A stretch of DNA of 64,000 bases, taken from Burkholderia sp. Bp8992. Its GTDB lineage: Bacteria; Pseudomonadota; Gammaproteobacteria; Burkholderiales; Burkholderiaceae. This document shows positions 54,283 through 63,276 of the stretch, one piece after another (the stretch's first letter is position 1; each line of letters begins with the position of its first letter). Location: NCBI RefSeq assembly GCF_003853705.1, contig NZ_QTQI01000034.1, positions 1-64,000 on the forward strand. The letters are read 5' to 3'. A model generated the notes under the pieces. That model was not told the origin of the DNA, searched no databases, and saw only the letters and a program-made list of their open reading frames with translations. Made by a program: the position numbers and the translations under genes.

Positions 54283-55281
54283 TCAGCGCCCCGGCAACCG
54301 GCGCTCGTAGCTCGGCGCATGGCCGAACTGCGCGCGGTAGGCCTTGCTGAAATGACACGGCGAATGAAAGCCGCAGACCGTCGTCACGCGTGCGATCGAC
54401 GCGTCGGTCGTGCGCAGCAGGTCGCGCGCGCGTTTCAGGCGCAGTGTCAGGTAATAGTGGGTCGGCGACACGTTCAGATATACCTTGAACATCCGCTGCA
54501 GGTGCCGCTGCGACAATCGCACGAGCCGCGCGAGTTCCTCGAGCGACAGCGGCTCTTCGATGTTCGCCTCCATCAGCCGCACGACCTCGATCAGCTCGGC
54601 GCGCGAGAAGCCGACGCGCGCATCGACCGGAATCGGCTGCGTGTCGGTCGAGCTGCGGATGCGCTCCAGGATGAACTGTTCGGACACCTGCGCGGCCAGC
54701 TGCTGGCCGAAGCGCATGCCGACGAGGTTCAGCATCAGGTCGAGCGGCGCGGTGCCGCCGGTACAGGTCAGCCGGTCGCGGTCGACGACGAACAGCTCGT
54801 CGGCGAAGCCGACCTGCGGAAACTCGGCATGCAGCGAGGACAGGTTCTCCCAGTGCACGGTGCAGCGATAGCCGTCGAGCAGCCCGCTCGACATCAGCGC
54901 GTACGCACCCGTGCAGATGCCGCCGAGCGGCAGCCCGCGTTCGGCGAGCGCCGCGAGCGTATCGCGCGCGCCTTCGTCGACCACGTCGCGGATGCGGATG
55001 CCGCCGCACACGATCATCACGTCGGGCAGGTTCTCGTAGTCGAGCGCCTGCGTGGGCCGCACCGCGATGCCGTTGCTGGCATGCGCGGGCGCGCCGTCGA
55101 GCGAGTAGATCGACCACTTGTAGTGGTCGGCACGCCCCACGTAGTTCGCCATCCGAAGCACCTCGACCGCGCTCGAGAACGCGATCATCGAGAAGTTCGG
55201 CAGCGTCAGGAAGCCGAAATGGGCAAGGGACGAAACCGGTGAAACGCAGGCGGCGGGCGCAACAGCGACGGCGGACGTCAC
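54283..55281 (-). CDS. gbdR: GATase/DJ-1-type AraC regulator, GbdR-like
   Basis: A 332-residue regulator with an N-terminal DJ-1/PfpI domain (GGICTGAYALMSSGLLDGYRC contains the elbow) and a C-terminal AraC domain (LARLVRLSQRHLQRMFKVY, then VTTVCGFHSPCHFSKAYR). GbdR in Pseudomonas senses glycine betaine and dimethylglycine and activates choline/betaine uptake and catabolism. Lying inside the cho locus, this protein is its likely activator. The start is a GTG with AGGAG 6 nt upstream; that ribosome site overlaps the end of the inserted palindromic element. Confidence 0.88.
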   Translation of the reverse strand: MTSAVAVAPAACVSPVSSLAHFGFLTLPNFSMIAFSSAVEVLRMANYVGRADHYKWSIYSLDGAPAHASNGIAVRPTQALDYENLPDVMIVCGGIRIRDVVDEGARDTLAALAERGLPLGGICTGAYALMSSGLLDGYRCTVHWENLSSLHAEFPQVGFADELFVVDRDRLTCTGGTAPLDLMLNLVGMRFGQQLAAQVSEQFILERIRSSTDTQPIPVDARVGFSRAELIEVVRLMEANIEEPLSLEELARLVRLSQRHLQRMFKVYLNVSPTHYYLTLRLKRARDLLRTTDASIARVTTVCGFHSPCHFSKAYRAQFGHAPSYERRLPGR

Positions 55282-55287
55282 ATCGGT

Positions 55288-55292
55288 CTCCT
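55288..55292 (-). promoter_or_regulatory. Ribosome site of the gbdR-like gene overlapping the element boundary
   Basis: AGGAG on the minus strand is 6 nt before GTG 55281. Its first two bases belong to the CTAG at the edge of the palindromic element. The element therefore sits directly against translation initiation and moves any native promoter 289 bp away. Confidence 0.7.
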
Positions 55293-55579
55293 AGGGTCTG
55301 TTTCCAGATGGAACGCACATGCGTTGCCACGAGAACGGCCGCTCGCGAGGCGCGCGACGCCGCGAATACTTGGCGTATCGCCAAGGAGCGCAACGCGGCG
55401 AGCGGCCGTTCTCGTGGCAACCCCAAACTTGAAATTTATTCCACGGGAATGCCCGAAATCGCCCGCATGGCGGCGTCGCTCGTCGCTTGTTTGGCCCGGC
55501 CAAACGGCGCTCCTCACTTCTTGCCCTGCGAGCGATTTCGGGCATTCGCATGTGCGTTCCATCTGGAAACAGACCCTAG
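55291..55579. mobile_element. MITE-like palindromic element (289 bp, no coding capacity)
   Basis: Bases 55291-55323 and 55547-55579 are perfect 33-bp inverted repeats. The outermost 4 bp on both sides are CTAG, and symmetry stops exactly there, which fits a target duplication of the YTAR type used by IS5-family elements. Inside are two further hairpin domains of 99 nt each: 55323-55421 (24-bp perfect arms, centre CTTGGCG-tat-CGCCAAG) and 55448-55546 (15-bp perfect arms, imperfect interior, central GTTTGGCC palindrome). An AT-rich spacer at 55422-55447 joins them. One strand could fold into a three-way junction. No transposase is present. It lies between choW and the regulator gene. Confidence 0.85.
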
Positions 55580-55642
55580 AGGAGGTTGCAGGGGGCCAAC
55601 CCCGCGGCCGAGGCCGCGGAAGTCGTTATCCATTCAGGGTGA

Positions 55643-55667
55643 GCGGCCGGAGCGTATTCCCGGCCGC
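55643..55667 (-). terminator. Hairpin after choW
   Basis: GCGGCCGG / CCGGCCGC arms with a 9-nt loop begin 7 nt after the choW stop (minus strand). No T-run follows. A second hairpin, CCGCGGCC-ga-GGCCGCGG, lies at 55602-55619. Together with the element's own hairpins they may separate choVW from the regulator transcript. Confidence 0.4.
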
Positions 55668-55673
55668 CGGCGC

Positions 55674-56570
55674 TCAGGCCTGTGCGGGTGCCGCCTTCAC
55701 GCGAAAGAGCTGCTTGAGACCGGCGAACAGCGGCGCCTTCACGGTGCCCGGCGCGCGGCCGAAGCTTTCGGTGATGCGGTCGAGAATGATCGCGAGCAGC
55801 ACGACCGACAGACCGCTTTCGAAACCGAGGCCGATGTCGAGTCGCTGGATACTCGCGAGCACGTCGTTGCCGAGACCGCCCGCGCCGACCATCGACGCGA
55901 TGATCACCATCGACAGCGCCATCATGATCGTCTGGTTCACGCCCTGCATGATCGACGGCAGCGCATTCGGGAACTGCACCTTGTACAGCAGCTGCCACGG
56001 CGTGCAGCCGAACGCCTGGCCGGCTTCGACGATCTCGCGGTTCACGTGGCGGATGCCGAGGCTCGTCAGGCGCACGGCCGGCGGCATCGCGAAGATCACC
56101 GTCGACAGGATCCCCGGCACGCGGCCGAGACCGAACAGCATCGCGGCCGGAATCAGGTAGACGAAGGCCGGCATCGTCTGCATCAGGTCGAGGATCGGAC
56201 GCACGATCGCGGCGACCCACTTGCTCTTCGCAGCCCAGATGCCGAGCGGAATGCCGAGCACGAGGCTGATGATCGTCGACGACAACGTGAGGCCGAGCGT
56301 GATGACGGTCTGATCCCAGAAGCCCGTCGCGAAGATCAGCAGCAGCGACGCCGTGGTGAACAGCGCGAAGCGCCAGCCCACCCGCCATAGCCCGACGCCG
56401 ATGAAAATCGCCATCATCAGCCACATCGGGATCGCCTGCAGGCCATGCTCGACGAATGCGGCGAGCCCTTCGATCGCCTGACCGATCGCGTCGAACGTCT
56501 TCGCGTCATGGTCGAGCAGGTAGTGAACGGACTGGTCGACCCAGCTACCGAGCGGAATCATTTCAGACAT
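55674..56570 (-). CDS. choW: Choline ABC transporter permease
   Basis: A 298-residue permease of the ProW/ChoW type. An N-terminal amphipathic/hydrophilic region (LGSWVDQSVHYLLDHDAKTF) is followed by six or more membrane spans and the EAA loop EAGQAFGCTPWQLLYKVQFP. Its start overlaps the choV end by 8 nt, so the two subunits are translationally coupled. Substrate choline is inferred from choV/choX. Confidence 0.92.
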   Translation of the reverse strand: MSEMIPLGSWVDQSVHYLLDHDAKTFDAIGQAIEGLAAFVEHGLQAIPMWLMMAIFIGVGLWRVGWRFALFTTASLLLIFATGFWDQTVITLGLTLSSTIISLVLGIPLGIWAAKSKWVAAIVRPILDLMQTMPAFVYLIPAAMLFGLGRVPGILSTVIFAMPPAVRLTSLGIRHVNREIVEAGQAFGCTPWQLLYKVQFPNALPSIMQGVNQTIMMALSMVIIASMVGAGGLGNDVLASIQRLDIGLGFESGLSVVLLAIILDRITESFGRAPGTVKAPLFAGLKQLFRVKAAPAQA

Positions 56571-57732
56571 GGGAGCCTCGCGAACGCGTGATGGCCTTCA
56601 GGATGAGCGCACGATCGACCGAGCCGCAGTAGCAGCCGTCGTCGTCGACGACGGGCAGTGCATTCGGGCTCGCGACCACACGCGCGACGACATGTTCGAG
56701 CGACGCGTCGCGCCGGATGCTTTCGATCGGCCGCACCGACGGCGTGTCCTGACCGATCGCCTCGCGCGTGACGAAGCCGCGGATCTTGCGCTGGGCGTCG
56801 AGCACGAACGCGTATTCGGCACTGCCGTTCAGCGTCGCCGCGACGTTCGCGGCGTCGCACTTCGACACGATCGGCACCGCACCCGTCTGCATCAGGTCGC
56901 CGGCCGTGAGGTAGCGGCTGGTGTCGATGCCGTCGAAGAACGCACGCACGTAGTCGTCGGCCGGGTTCGCGATGATGTCCTGCGGCGTGCCGACCTGCAC
57001 GAGGCGACCGCCTTCCATGATCGCGATGCGGTTGCCGATGCGCAGTGCCTCCTCCAGATCGTGCGACACGAACATGATCGTGCGGCGCTGTTCCTTCTGC
57101 AGTTGCAGCAGCACATCCTGCATTTCGCGGCGCTTGAGCGGATCGAGCGCGGAGAACGCCTCGTCCATGATCATCAGCGACGGATTCACGGCCAGCGCGC
57201 GGGCGAGGCCGACGCGCTGCTGCATGCCGCCCGACAGCTCCGACGGCAGCTTGTGCGAGAACGGCGCGAGGCCGACCTGCTCGAGCACTTCCATCGCACG
57301 GCGCTCGCGTTCCTTCTTGCCCATGCCCGCGACTTCGAGGCCGAACGCGGCGTTCGACACGACGCTGCGATGCGGCATCAGCGCGAACGACTGGAACACC
57401 ATGCTCATGTCCTTGCGGCGCAGCGCGGTCAGCGCCGAGCGGCGTGCCGACGCGACGTCGAGCCCGTCGATCATCACCTTGCCGGCGCTCGGATCGACCA
57501 GCCGGTTCACGAGGCGGATCAGCGTGGACTTGCCGGAGCCGGACAGGCCCATCAGCACAAAAATTTCGCCTTCCTGCACATCGAAGGAGACGTTGTGCAC
57601 GCCGACGACCTGACCGGTGCGCTTGAGCACATCGTCTTTCGTCGCGCCGGCGGCGAGCATGTCGAGCGCCTGCTGCGGGTTGCTTCCAAACACCTTGCAC
57701 AGACCTTCGACCACGACCTTGGGGGCATCCAT
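56563..57732 (-). CDS. choV: Choline ABC transporter ATP-binding protein
   Basis: A 389-residue ABC ATPase of the ProV/ChoV type. The N-terminal extension MDAPKVVVEGLCKVFGSNPQ is typical. Walker A GLSGSGKST, signature LSGGMQQR, Walker B LMIMDEAFSALDP and the His switch are intact. The C-terminal ~110 residues are a CBS-type module (AFVLDAQRKIRGFVTREAIG and ALPVVDDDG), present in transporters of this class. It is the first gene of the choVW unit, with an AG-rich ribosome site. Confidence 0.93.
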   Translation of the reverse strand: MDAPKVVVEGLCKVFGSNPQQALDMLAAGATKDDVLKRTGQVVGVHNVSFDVQEGEIFVLMGLSGSGKSTLIRLVNRLVDPSAGKVMIDGLDVASARRSALTALRRKDMSMVFQSFALMPHRSVVSNAAFGLEVAGMGKKERERRAMEVLEQVGLAPFSHKLPSELSGGMQQRVGLARALAVNPSLMIMDEAFSALDPLKRREMQDVLLQLQKEQRRTIMFVSHDLEEALRIGNRIAIMEGGRLVQVGTPQDIIANPADDYVRAFFDGIDTSRYLTAGDLMQTGAVPIVSKCDAANVAATLNGSAEYAFVLDAQRKIRGFVTREAIGQDTPSVRPIESIRRDASLEHVVARVVASPNALPVVDDDGCYCGSVDRALILKAITRSRGSHV

Positions 57733-58335
57733 CGAAACCTTCTCCTCGTGTAGCGGGGACTCGCGCTTGTCATAGCGTGCCTACATAGTTGCCAGAAAAA
57801 ACCCCGACCTGCCGACGAATTACGACAAACGCTTGCGCAAATACGACACGGCCTCCAGCCCCGCCTGGCGGGCCGCGCCACGCGGCGGCACCCGATTGCG
57901 GCGGCGCAATACGCGCACACCCAGCAACGGCGGGCATCGCGCGTCCGACTTGTGCGCAGCAGCGCGGCGCGCATCGCATGAGATTTTGCGCCAAAGCGTG
58001 TCGGCCGCACGTCGCTTTGCGACAAATCCACGTCCGATCCGACGGCCGTCTGTTCAGACGAAAGCGCTCGTCGCATTCACCGGTAAAAAGCATGACCGTG
58101 CAAAAAACCGTTCGGCGACACCGGACGGCGCACGCCGCGGTACCGCGCCAACCGCGGAAATCCGCGACAGGCCGCTGTGATACATTCCCCGCAAACACGC
58201 TGATCGCGACGTTGCCGCAGGGTCCATCCATGCCGCACGCGCATGCCGGTTCGCCTGCCGGCCGTGCTGAAACCGCCTCGATCCGGTGCGATCCGCGATC
58301 GATGGACGATAACGATAGTGAGAGGGAGCAAGGCG
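57733..58335. other. 603-bp divergent intergenic region
   Basis: This region separates choV from the divergent DUF2339 gene. CGACAAA occurs at about 57827 and again at about 58019; these may be regulator half-sites but do not match a motif I can name with certainty. A CGCGGA-aa-TCCGCG palindrome (58153-58166) and a TACATT -10-like hexamer (58181-58186) lie upstream of the DUF2339 gene. A minus-strand open frame at 57770-58348 is Cys/Arg-rich and overlaps both promoters; I do not support it as a gene. Confidence 0.45.
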
Positions 58336-61300
58336 TTGAACTGGGCATTCGCCGTAATCGGTTTCGTCGTGGGCGGCATCGCCGCCCTGATCGGGGATTT
58401 CTCGGCCGCGAGCGGCTCGCTGCTCGGGGCTGCCGTCGGGTTCTGCATCGGTCACGCGCTGCAGCAGCACAAGCTCAAGAACAAGCCTGCCGCGCCCGAT
58501 GCATTCGCGATGTCCGCGACACCGTCGCCCGCGCCGTTGCCGCTCGCCGATCGCGTCGCGCGCCTCGAAGCAACCGTCGACACGCTCACGCGCGAACTCG
58601 ACGCGCTGCGCGCCCAGTTGGCCGGCGCGAAGGCCGGTGCGGCCACCGCCGGCAGCATCGCGCGAACGGCGCCGCCCGTCCCGACACCGCCCGTACAACC
58701 TGCACAACCCGCCGTCGCGCGGGCAGGCACACCCGCCTCCATCTCGGTACCGGCACCTGCCGCGACGCCCGCGCCGGCAACCGCAGCGCGCCCGGCCGCA
58801 CCCGCGCCTGCTCCCGCCAATACCATGGCAAGCCCGCCTGCCGCACCGGCCCGCCCTGCCCCGCCCGTGCCGCGCGAACCCGGCATCGTCGACCGTGCTT
58901 TCGGCGCCGCGCGCGACTGGCTGCTCGGCGGCAACACGGTCGTGCGCGTCGGGATCATCGTGCTGTTCTTCGGTGTCGCGTTCCTGCTCAAGTACGCGGC
59001 CGACAACAACATGCTGCCGATCGAATTCCGCCTCGCGGGCACGGCGCTCGCCGCGGCCGCGCTGCTCGCGATCGGCTGGCGCGTGCGTGCGCGCCGCGCG
59101 GCGTACGGTCTCGTGCTGCAGGGCGGCGGCATCGGCATCCTGTACCTGACGATCTTCGCCGCGACCAAGCTTTACGCGCTGCTGCCCGTCGGCGCCGCGT
59201 TCCCGCTGATGGTCGCGGTCTGCGCGCTGAGCGCGTTCCTCGCGGTGCGGCAGAACGCACTGCCGCTCGCGTTCATGGGCAGTGCGGGCGGCTTCCTCGC
59301 ACCGGTGCTGTTGTCGACCGGCCAGGGCAATCACGTGGCGCTGTTCAGCTACTACGCATTGCTGAATGCAGGCATCTTCGCGATCGCGTGGTTCAAGGCG
59401 TGGCGCCCGCTGAACCTGCTCGGCTTCGTGTTCACGTTCACGATCGGCTCGGCGTGGGGCGTGACGGCCTATCGTCCCGCGCTGTTCGCGAGCACCGAAC
59501 CGTTCCTGATCCTGTTCTTCCTGATGTACGTCGGCATCGCACTGCTGTATGCGGTGAAACGCGAACTCGCGCTGCGGCACTACGTGGACGGCACGCTCGT
59601 GTTCGGCACGCCGATCGTCGCGACCGCGCTGCAGGCATCGCTCGTGAAGGGCATGCCGTTCGGGCTCGCGTGGAGCGCCGTCGCGCTGTCCGCGTTCTAC
59701 GTCGCGGTGGCGGCATGGCTCGCACGGCGCCGCGACCGCCTCGGGCTGCTGTTCGAATCGATGCTCGCGCTTGCGGTCATCTTTGCGACGCTGGCCGTGC
59801 CGCTCGCCTTCTCGGGCCCGACGACCAGCGCCGCATGGGCGATCGAAGGCGCGGCCGTCGTGTGGCTCGGCGTGCGTCAGAAGCGCCTGCTGGCGTTCGG
59901 CTTCGGTCTGCTGATGCAGGTCGCCGCGGCCGGCGCGTTCTTCACCAGCCTGCTCGGGCCGGCCGACGCCACCACGCTGCCCGTGCTCAACGGCCCTTAC
60001 ATCGCGATGCTGCTGATCGCGCTCGCCGGCCTGTTCACCGGCTGGTGGCTGCACGGACGTGACGAAGCGCGCGCGTGGCATGCATGGATGCCCGAGATCG
60101 GCGGCGCGGCCGCCGCGTGGGGGCTGCTGTGGTGGGTCAGCGGCGGGCTGCACGAGATCCTCGTCTATGCGAGCCGTCACGTCGACCTGCATGCCGATCG
60201 CTTCGTCGTCGATACGACCGCGCTGTTCGCGGCCGGCACCGCGTGGCTCGCCCATGTCGCGCGCCGCCGGCTCGCGTGGCCGCTCGCCGAATGGCCCGCG
60301 CTTGCGCTGACGCCGGTGCTCGCCCTGCTCGCGCTCCGTGCGTTCGACGCACACGAAGCGCCGCTGTCGGGGATGGGTGCGTTCGCGTGGCCCGTCGCCG
60401 TCGGCGCAGCGCTCGCGCTGCTGCGGCGCCAGTCGCGCGGCACGGCCGGCGCCGATACCGCGAACGGCACGGTGCCGTCGATCGCGGCCGGCATCATCGC
60501 GCCGCTGCATACGCTGACGTTCTGGACCCTGTGCGGGCTGCTGTCGCTCGAAGGCTTCTGGCGCCTGCGCGCGTTCGTCCCCGAAGGCGCATGGAGCTGG
60601 AGCGCATGGGCGTACGGCTTCGGCGCACTGCTTCTGCTCGTGTCGGGCCCCGGCTCGCGCCTGCGCTGGCCCGTCGCCGCGTTCCCGCGCGCCTACCAGG
60701 TATGGGGCGCGGCGCCGCTCGCCGCGCTGCTATGGCTGTGGAGCCTCGCCAGCACGATCAGCGACGGCAGCGCCGCACCACTCTTCTGGCTGCCGCTGCT
60801 CAATCCGCTCGACATCGCGCAATGTCTCGTCTTCGTCGCATTCGCCGTGTGGCTGCGCCGCCTGAAAGCGCTCGGCATCACGTGGCATCCGCGCACCGTC
60901 GACTATGCAGCCGTCGCGACCGTGTTCCTGTGGTTCAACGCGCTGATGCTGCGCACGCTGCACCATCGCTTCCACACGGGTTACGACGTCGACACCGTGC
61001 TGTCGTCGTTCGGCATCCAGCAGGTGTTCATGGTCGGCTGGAGCCTGTTCGCGTTCGCCGGGATGTGGCTGACGCGCCGCGACGGCATCGCCCGTCTCTG
61101 TGCGTTCGCATCGCTGCCGCTGATCGTCGTGATGTGGGTGTGGACCTTCTACGCGAACTTCACGCAGGACGGCGGAAGCTGGGCGCGCGTACCGCTCCTC
61201 AACCCGCTCGACCTCGTGCTCGCGGTCGTCTATGCGCTCGCTGTGTCGTGGTTCATCCGCGCGCGCAAGCTCGGCTGGTCGTTCGGCACGTATCGCGTCG

Positions 61301-61686
61301 AGCTGCTGGGCGCGGCCGGCGCCACCGCGTTCCTGTGGCTGAACGCGATCCTGCTGCGCACGCTGCATCACTGGGCCGGCGTGCCGTACGAGTTGGGCGC
61401 GATGGCCGAATCGACGCTCGTGCAGGCATCGGTGTCCGTGTACTGGACGCTCTGCGCGCTCGCGATCACGATCTGGGCCACGCGCCGCGGGCTGCGCCCG
61501 CTGTGGTTCGTCGGCGCCGCGCTGCTCGCGCTCACGGTCGTCAAGCTGTTCCTGTTCGACCTGTCGCACGTGACCGGGATCGAGCGCATCGTGTCGTTCA
61601 TCGGCATCGGCGTGCTGCTGCTGTTGATCGGCTATTTCTCGCCGCTGCCGCCGAAGGCCGCCGCGCAGCAGGACGACCGGCCATGA
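58336..61686 (+). CDS. DUF2339 multispanning membrane protein
   Basis: An 1116-residue inner-membrane protein of the DUF2339 family, function unknown. One or two N-terminal spans (FAVIGFVVGGIAALIGD) are followed by a coiled coil (LADRVARLEATVDTLTREL), a long Pro/Ala-rich linker, and then more than twenty hydrophobic segments starting at WLLGGNTVVRVGIIVLFFGV. The start is probably TTG 58336, with GGGAG about 7 nt upstream; an in-frame GTG at 58318 and ATG at 58243 are alternatives. Its stop overlaps the DUF3999 gene by 4 nt. Such pairs occur in many proteobacteria and may act in envelope stress or polymer handling, which is unproven. Confidence 0.85.
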   Translation: MNWAFAVIGFVVGGIAALIGDFSAASGSLLGAAVGFCIGHALQQHKLKNKPAAPDAFAMSATPSPAPLPLADRVARLEATVDTLTRELDALRAQLAGAKAGAATAGSIARTAPPVPTPPVQPAQPAVARAGTPASISVPAPAATPAPATAARPAAPAPAPANTMASPPAAPARPAPPVPREPGIVDRAFGAARDWLLGGNTVVRVGIIVLFFGVAFLLKYAADNNMLPIEFRLAGTALAAAALLAIGWRVRARRAAYGLVLQGGGIGILYLTIFAATKLYALLPVGAAFPLMVAVCALSAFLAVRQNALPLAFMGSAGGFLAPVLLSTGQGNHVALFSYYALLNAGIFAIAWFKAWRPLNLLGFVFTFTIGSAWGVTAYRPALFASTEPFLILFFLMYVGIALLYAVKRELALRHYVDGTLVFGTPIVATALQASLVKGMPFGLAWSAVALSAFYVAVAAWLARRRDRLGLLFESMLALAVIFATLAVPLAFSGPTTSAAWAIEGAAVVWLGVRQKRLLAFGFGLLMQVAAAGAFFTSLLGPADATTLPVLNGPYIAMLLIALAGLFTGWWLHGRDEARAWHAWMPEIGGAAAAWGLLWWVSGGLHEILVYASRHVDLHADRFVVDTTALFAAGTAWLAHVARRRLAWPLAEWPALALTPVLALLALRAFDAHEAPLSGMGAFAWPVAVGAALALLRRQSRGTAGADTANGTVPSIAAGIIAPLHTLTFWTLCGLLSLEGFWRLRAFVPEGAWSWSAWAYGFGALLLLVSGPGSRLRWPVAAFPRAYQVWGAAPLAALLWLWSLASTISDGSAAPLFWLPLLNPLDIAQCLVFVAFAVWLRRLKALGITWHPRTVDYAAVATVFLWFNALMLRTLHHRFHTGYDVDTVLSSFGIQQVFMVGWSLFAFAGMWLTRRDGIARLCAFASLPLIVVMWVWTFYANFTQDGGSWARVPLLNPLDLVLAVVYALAVSWFIRARKLGWSFGTYRVELLGAAGATAFLWLNAILLRTLHHWAGVPYELGAMAESTLVQASVSVYWTLCALAITIWATRRGLRPLWFVGAALLALTVVKLFLFDLSHVTGIERIVSFIGIGVLLLLIGYFSPLPPKAAAQQDDRP

Positions 61687-63041
61687 AGCGACTCGCCGCC
61701 CTGCTCGGACTGAGCCTGCTCGCGTCGTTCGCGGCGGCCGACGGCACGCCTGACGCCGGACGCGTCGCGCAACGCTTCGCGCTCGACCTCGACGGCAGCG
61801 CCGCGTATTACCAGCTCACCGTGCCGCAGCCCGTGTATGCGGCGAGCCGGCGCGATGATCTCGGCGACGTGCGCATCTTCAACGGCGCGGGCGAACCGGT
61901 GCCGTATTCGCTCGACGCCCCCGTGGCGGCCACACCCGCGATGCCGCCGACGCGCGCGCCGGTGCACTGGTTCCCGCTGCCGCCGGCCCGCGCCGACAAC
62001 GGCGGCGCGCCGCTCGGCGTGACGGTCGGCCCGGACGGCGCGCTACGCGCGGCGAGCGCCGCACCGGCGCGCACGAAGCACGGCGCCGATCTCGTCGACC
62101 TGTCGCATACGGACGGCACCCTCGACGCGCTGTTCGTGCACGTGGGCGACGACAGCTACCAGGGGCGCGTCGCGATCGAAGCAAGCGACGACCTGCGCAG
62201 CTGGCGGTCGCTCGGCAGCACGCAGTTGCTGAAGGTCGGCCACGGCGACGACATGCTGGTGCAGGAACGCATCGCGCTCGACGGCGCCGCACCCCGCTAC
62301 CTGCGGCTGGACTGGCTCGACGGCGCGCCTGCGATCGCGTCGATCGACGTCGAGACGCATCCGCGCGACGCGCGCGGGACCGACGCCGCGTCCGTGCCGC
62401 GCCAGTGGCGCGACGCCGTGCGCGTGCGTGCCGGCAGTACGACGGGCGAGTATCTGTTCGACACCGACGGCGCGTATCCGGTCGATCGCGTGCGCATCGA
62501 CCTGCCGCAGCCGAACACCGTCGCGCGCGCGACGCTGCAGAGCCGCGCCGATGCACAGGCGCCGTGGCGCGACGTCGCGGGCGCCGTGCTGTTCCGGCTG
62601 CAGGGCAAGGCCGGCGAGCAGCGCAATCCGCCGCTCGAATTCGCGGCGAACACGGATCGTACGTGGCGGATCGTCGTCGACATGCGCAACGGCGGGTTCG
62701 GCGGCGGTCAGCCGGCCGTCGCGATCGGCTGGCATCCGGCCGCGCTGACCTTCGTCGCGCGCGGCACGCCGCCGTTCACGCTCGGGGTCGGCGATGCGTC
62801 GCTCGTGTCGTCAGCCGTGAGCCGCGATGCGCTGCTGGTCGGCATGGCGCCCGAAGTGCGGCCCGCCCGCGTCGGCGCGGCGCTGCCGGCATCGGCGGTC
62901 GCGCCGGTGCCGGTAGCCGACACGGACGCGCCACGCCGCTACGTGCTGTGGGGCGCGCTGGTCGTCGCGGTCGGTGTGCTCGGCACGATCGCTTGGCGGC
63001 TCGCGAAGGGCGGCGGCGACACGCGCGGCCGCGACGAGTGA
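61683..63041 (+). CDS. DUF3999 exported membrane-anchored protein
   Basis: A 452-residue protein with a signal peptide (residues ~1-20, SFAAADG), a large periplasmic beta-rich domain, and one C-terminal membrane span (about residues 422-442, YVLWGALVVAVGVLGTIAW) before a short basic tail. The DUF3999 family has no known biochemical role. The 4-nt overlap with the DUF2339 gene shows coupled translation, so the two products probably form a complex across the inner membrane. The open frame upstream of 61683 is a shadow. Confidence 0.85.
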   Translation: MKRLAALLGLSLLASFAAADGTPDAGRVAQRFALDLDGSAAYYQLTVPQPVYAASRRDDLGDVRIFNGAGEPVPYSLDAPVAATPAMPPTRAPVHWFPLPPARADNGGAPLGVTVGPDGALRAASAAPARTKHGADLVDLSHTDGTLDALFVHVGDDSYQGRVAIEASDDLRSWRSLGSTQLLKVGHGDDMLVQERIALDGAAPRYLRLDWLDGAPAIASIDVETHPRDARGTDAASVPRQWRDAVRVRAGSTTGEYLFDTDGAYPVDRVRIDLPQPNTVARATLQSRADAQAPWRDVAGAVLFRLQGKAGEQRNPPLEFAANTDRTWRIVVDMRNGGFGGGQPAVAIGWHPAALTFVARGTPPFTLGVGDASLVSSAVSRDALLVGMAPEVRPARVGAALPASAVAPVPVADTDAPRRYVLWGALVVAVGVLGTIAWRLAKGGGDTRGRDE

Positions 63042-63276
63042 CGCAACGCGCGTCGTCGCACGCGAGGTTTCCGTTTCCACGCAACCATCTTGTGAAGGCG
63101 CGCGTGAAGATCGCGGCAAAGGATCGCGCCAGCGCATAAAAAGCGCGTAAACGTCCGTTCGCCGCGACGCGGCGGGGGTGTCTCGAGGGCCGTACACGAG
63201 CGGGAGCGCCACACTCCGCTCACGAGACGCTTACGCGGCAAAACCAGGAACAAGAACAGGAACCGGCGCGCGGCGC
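63042..63276. other. Intergenic region between convergent genes
   Basis: This 235-bp stretch separates the DUF3999 gene from the GNAT gene. It contains an A-rich patch (AAAAAGCGCGTAAACG near 63138) but no hairpin with a T-run that I would call a terminator and no credible gene. Confidence 0.4.

Noticed and set aside
55239-56390. Plus-strand frames running through the palindromic element and choW
   Set aside because: They start in or near non-coding repeat DNA and continue antisense to choW; the shared peptide stretches come only from the inverted repeats.
57827-58026. CGACAAA repeats upstream of choV as GbdR binding sites
   Set aside because: Only two loosely similar copies far apart were seen, and I could not match them with certainty to a known GbdR consensus, so they are described but not called operators.
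57770-58348. Minus-strand 192-residue frame between choV and the DUF2339 gene
   Set aside because: It is Cys/Arg-rich, lacks a ribosome site and overlaps both divergent promoter regions and the DUF2339 start.
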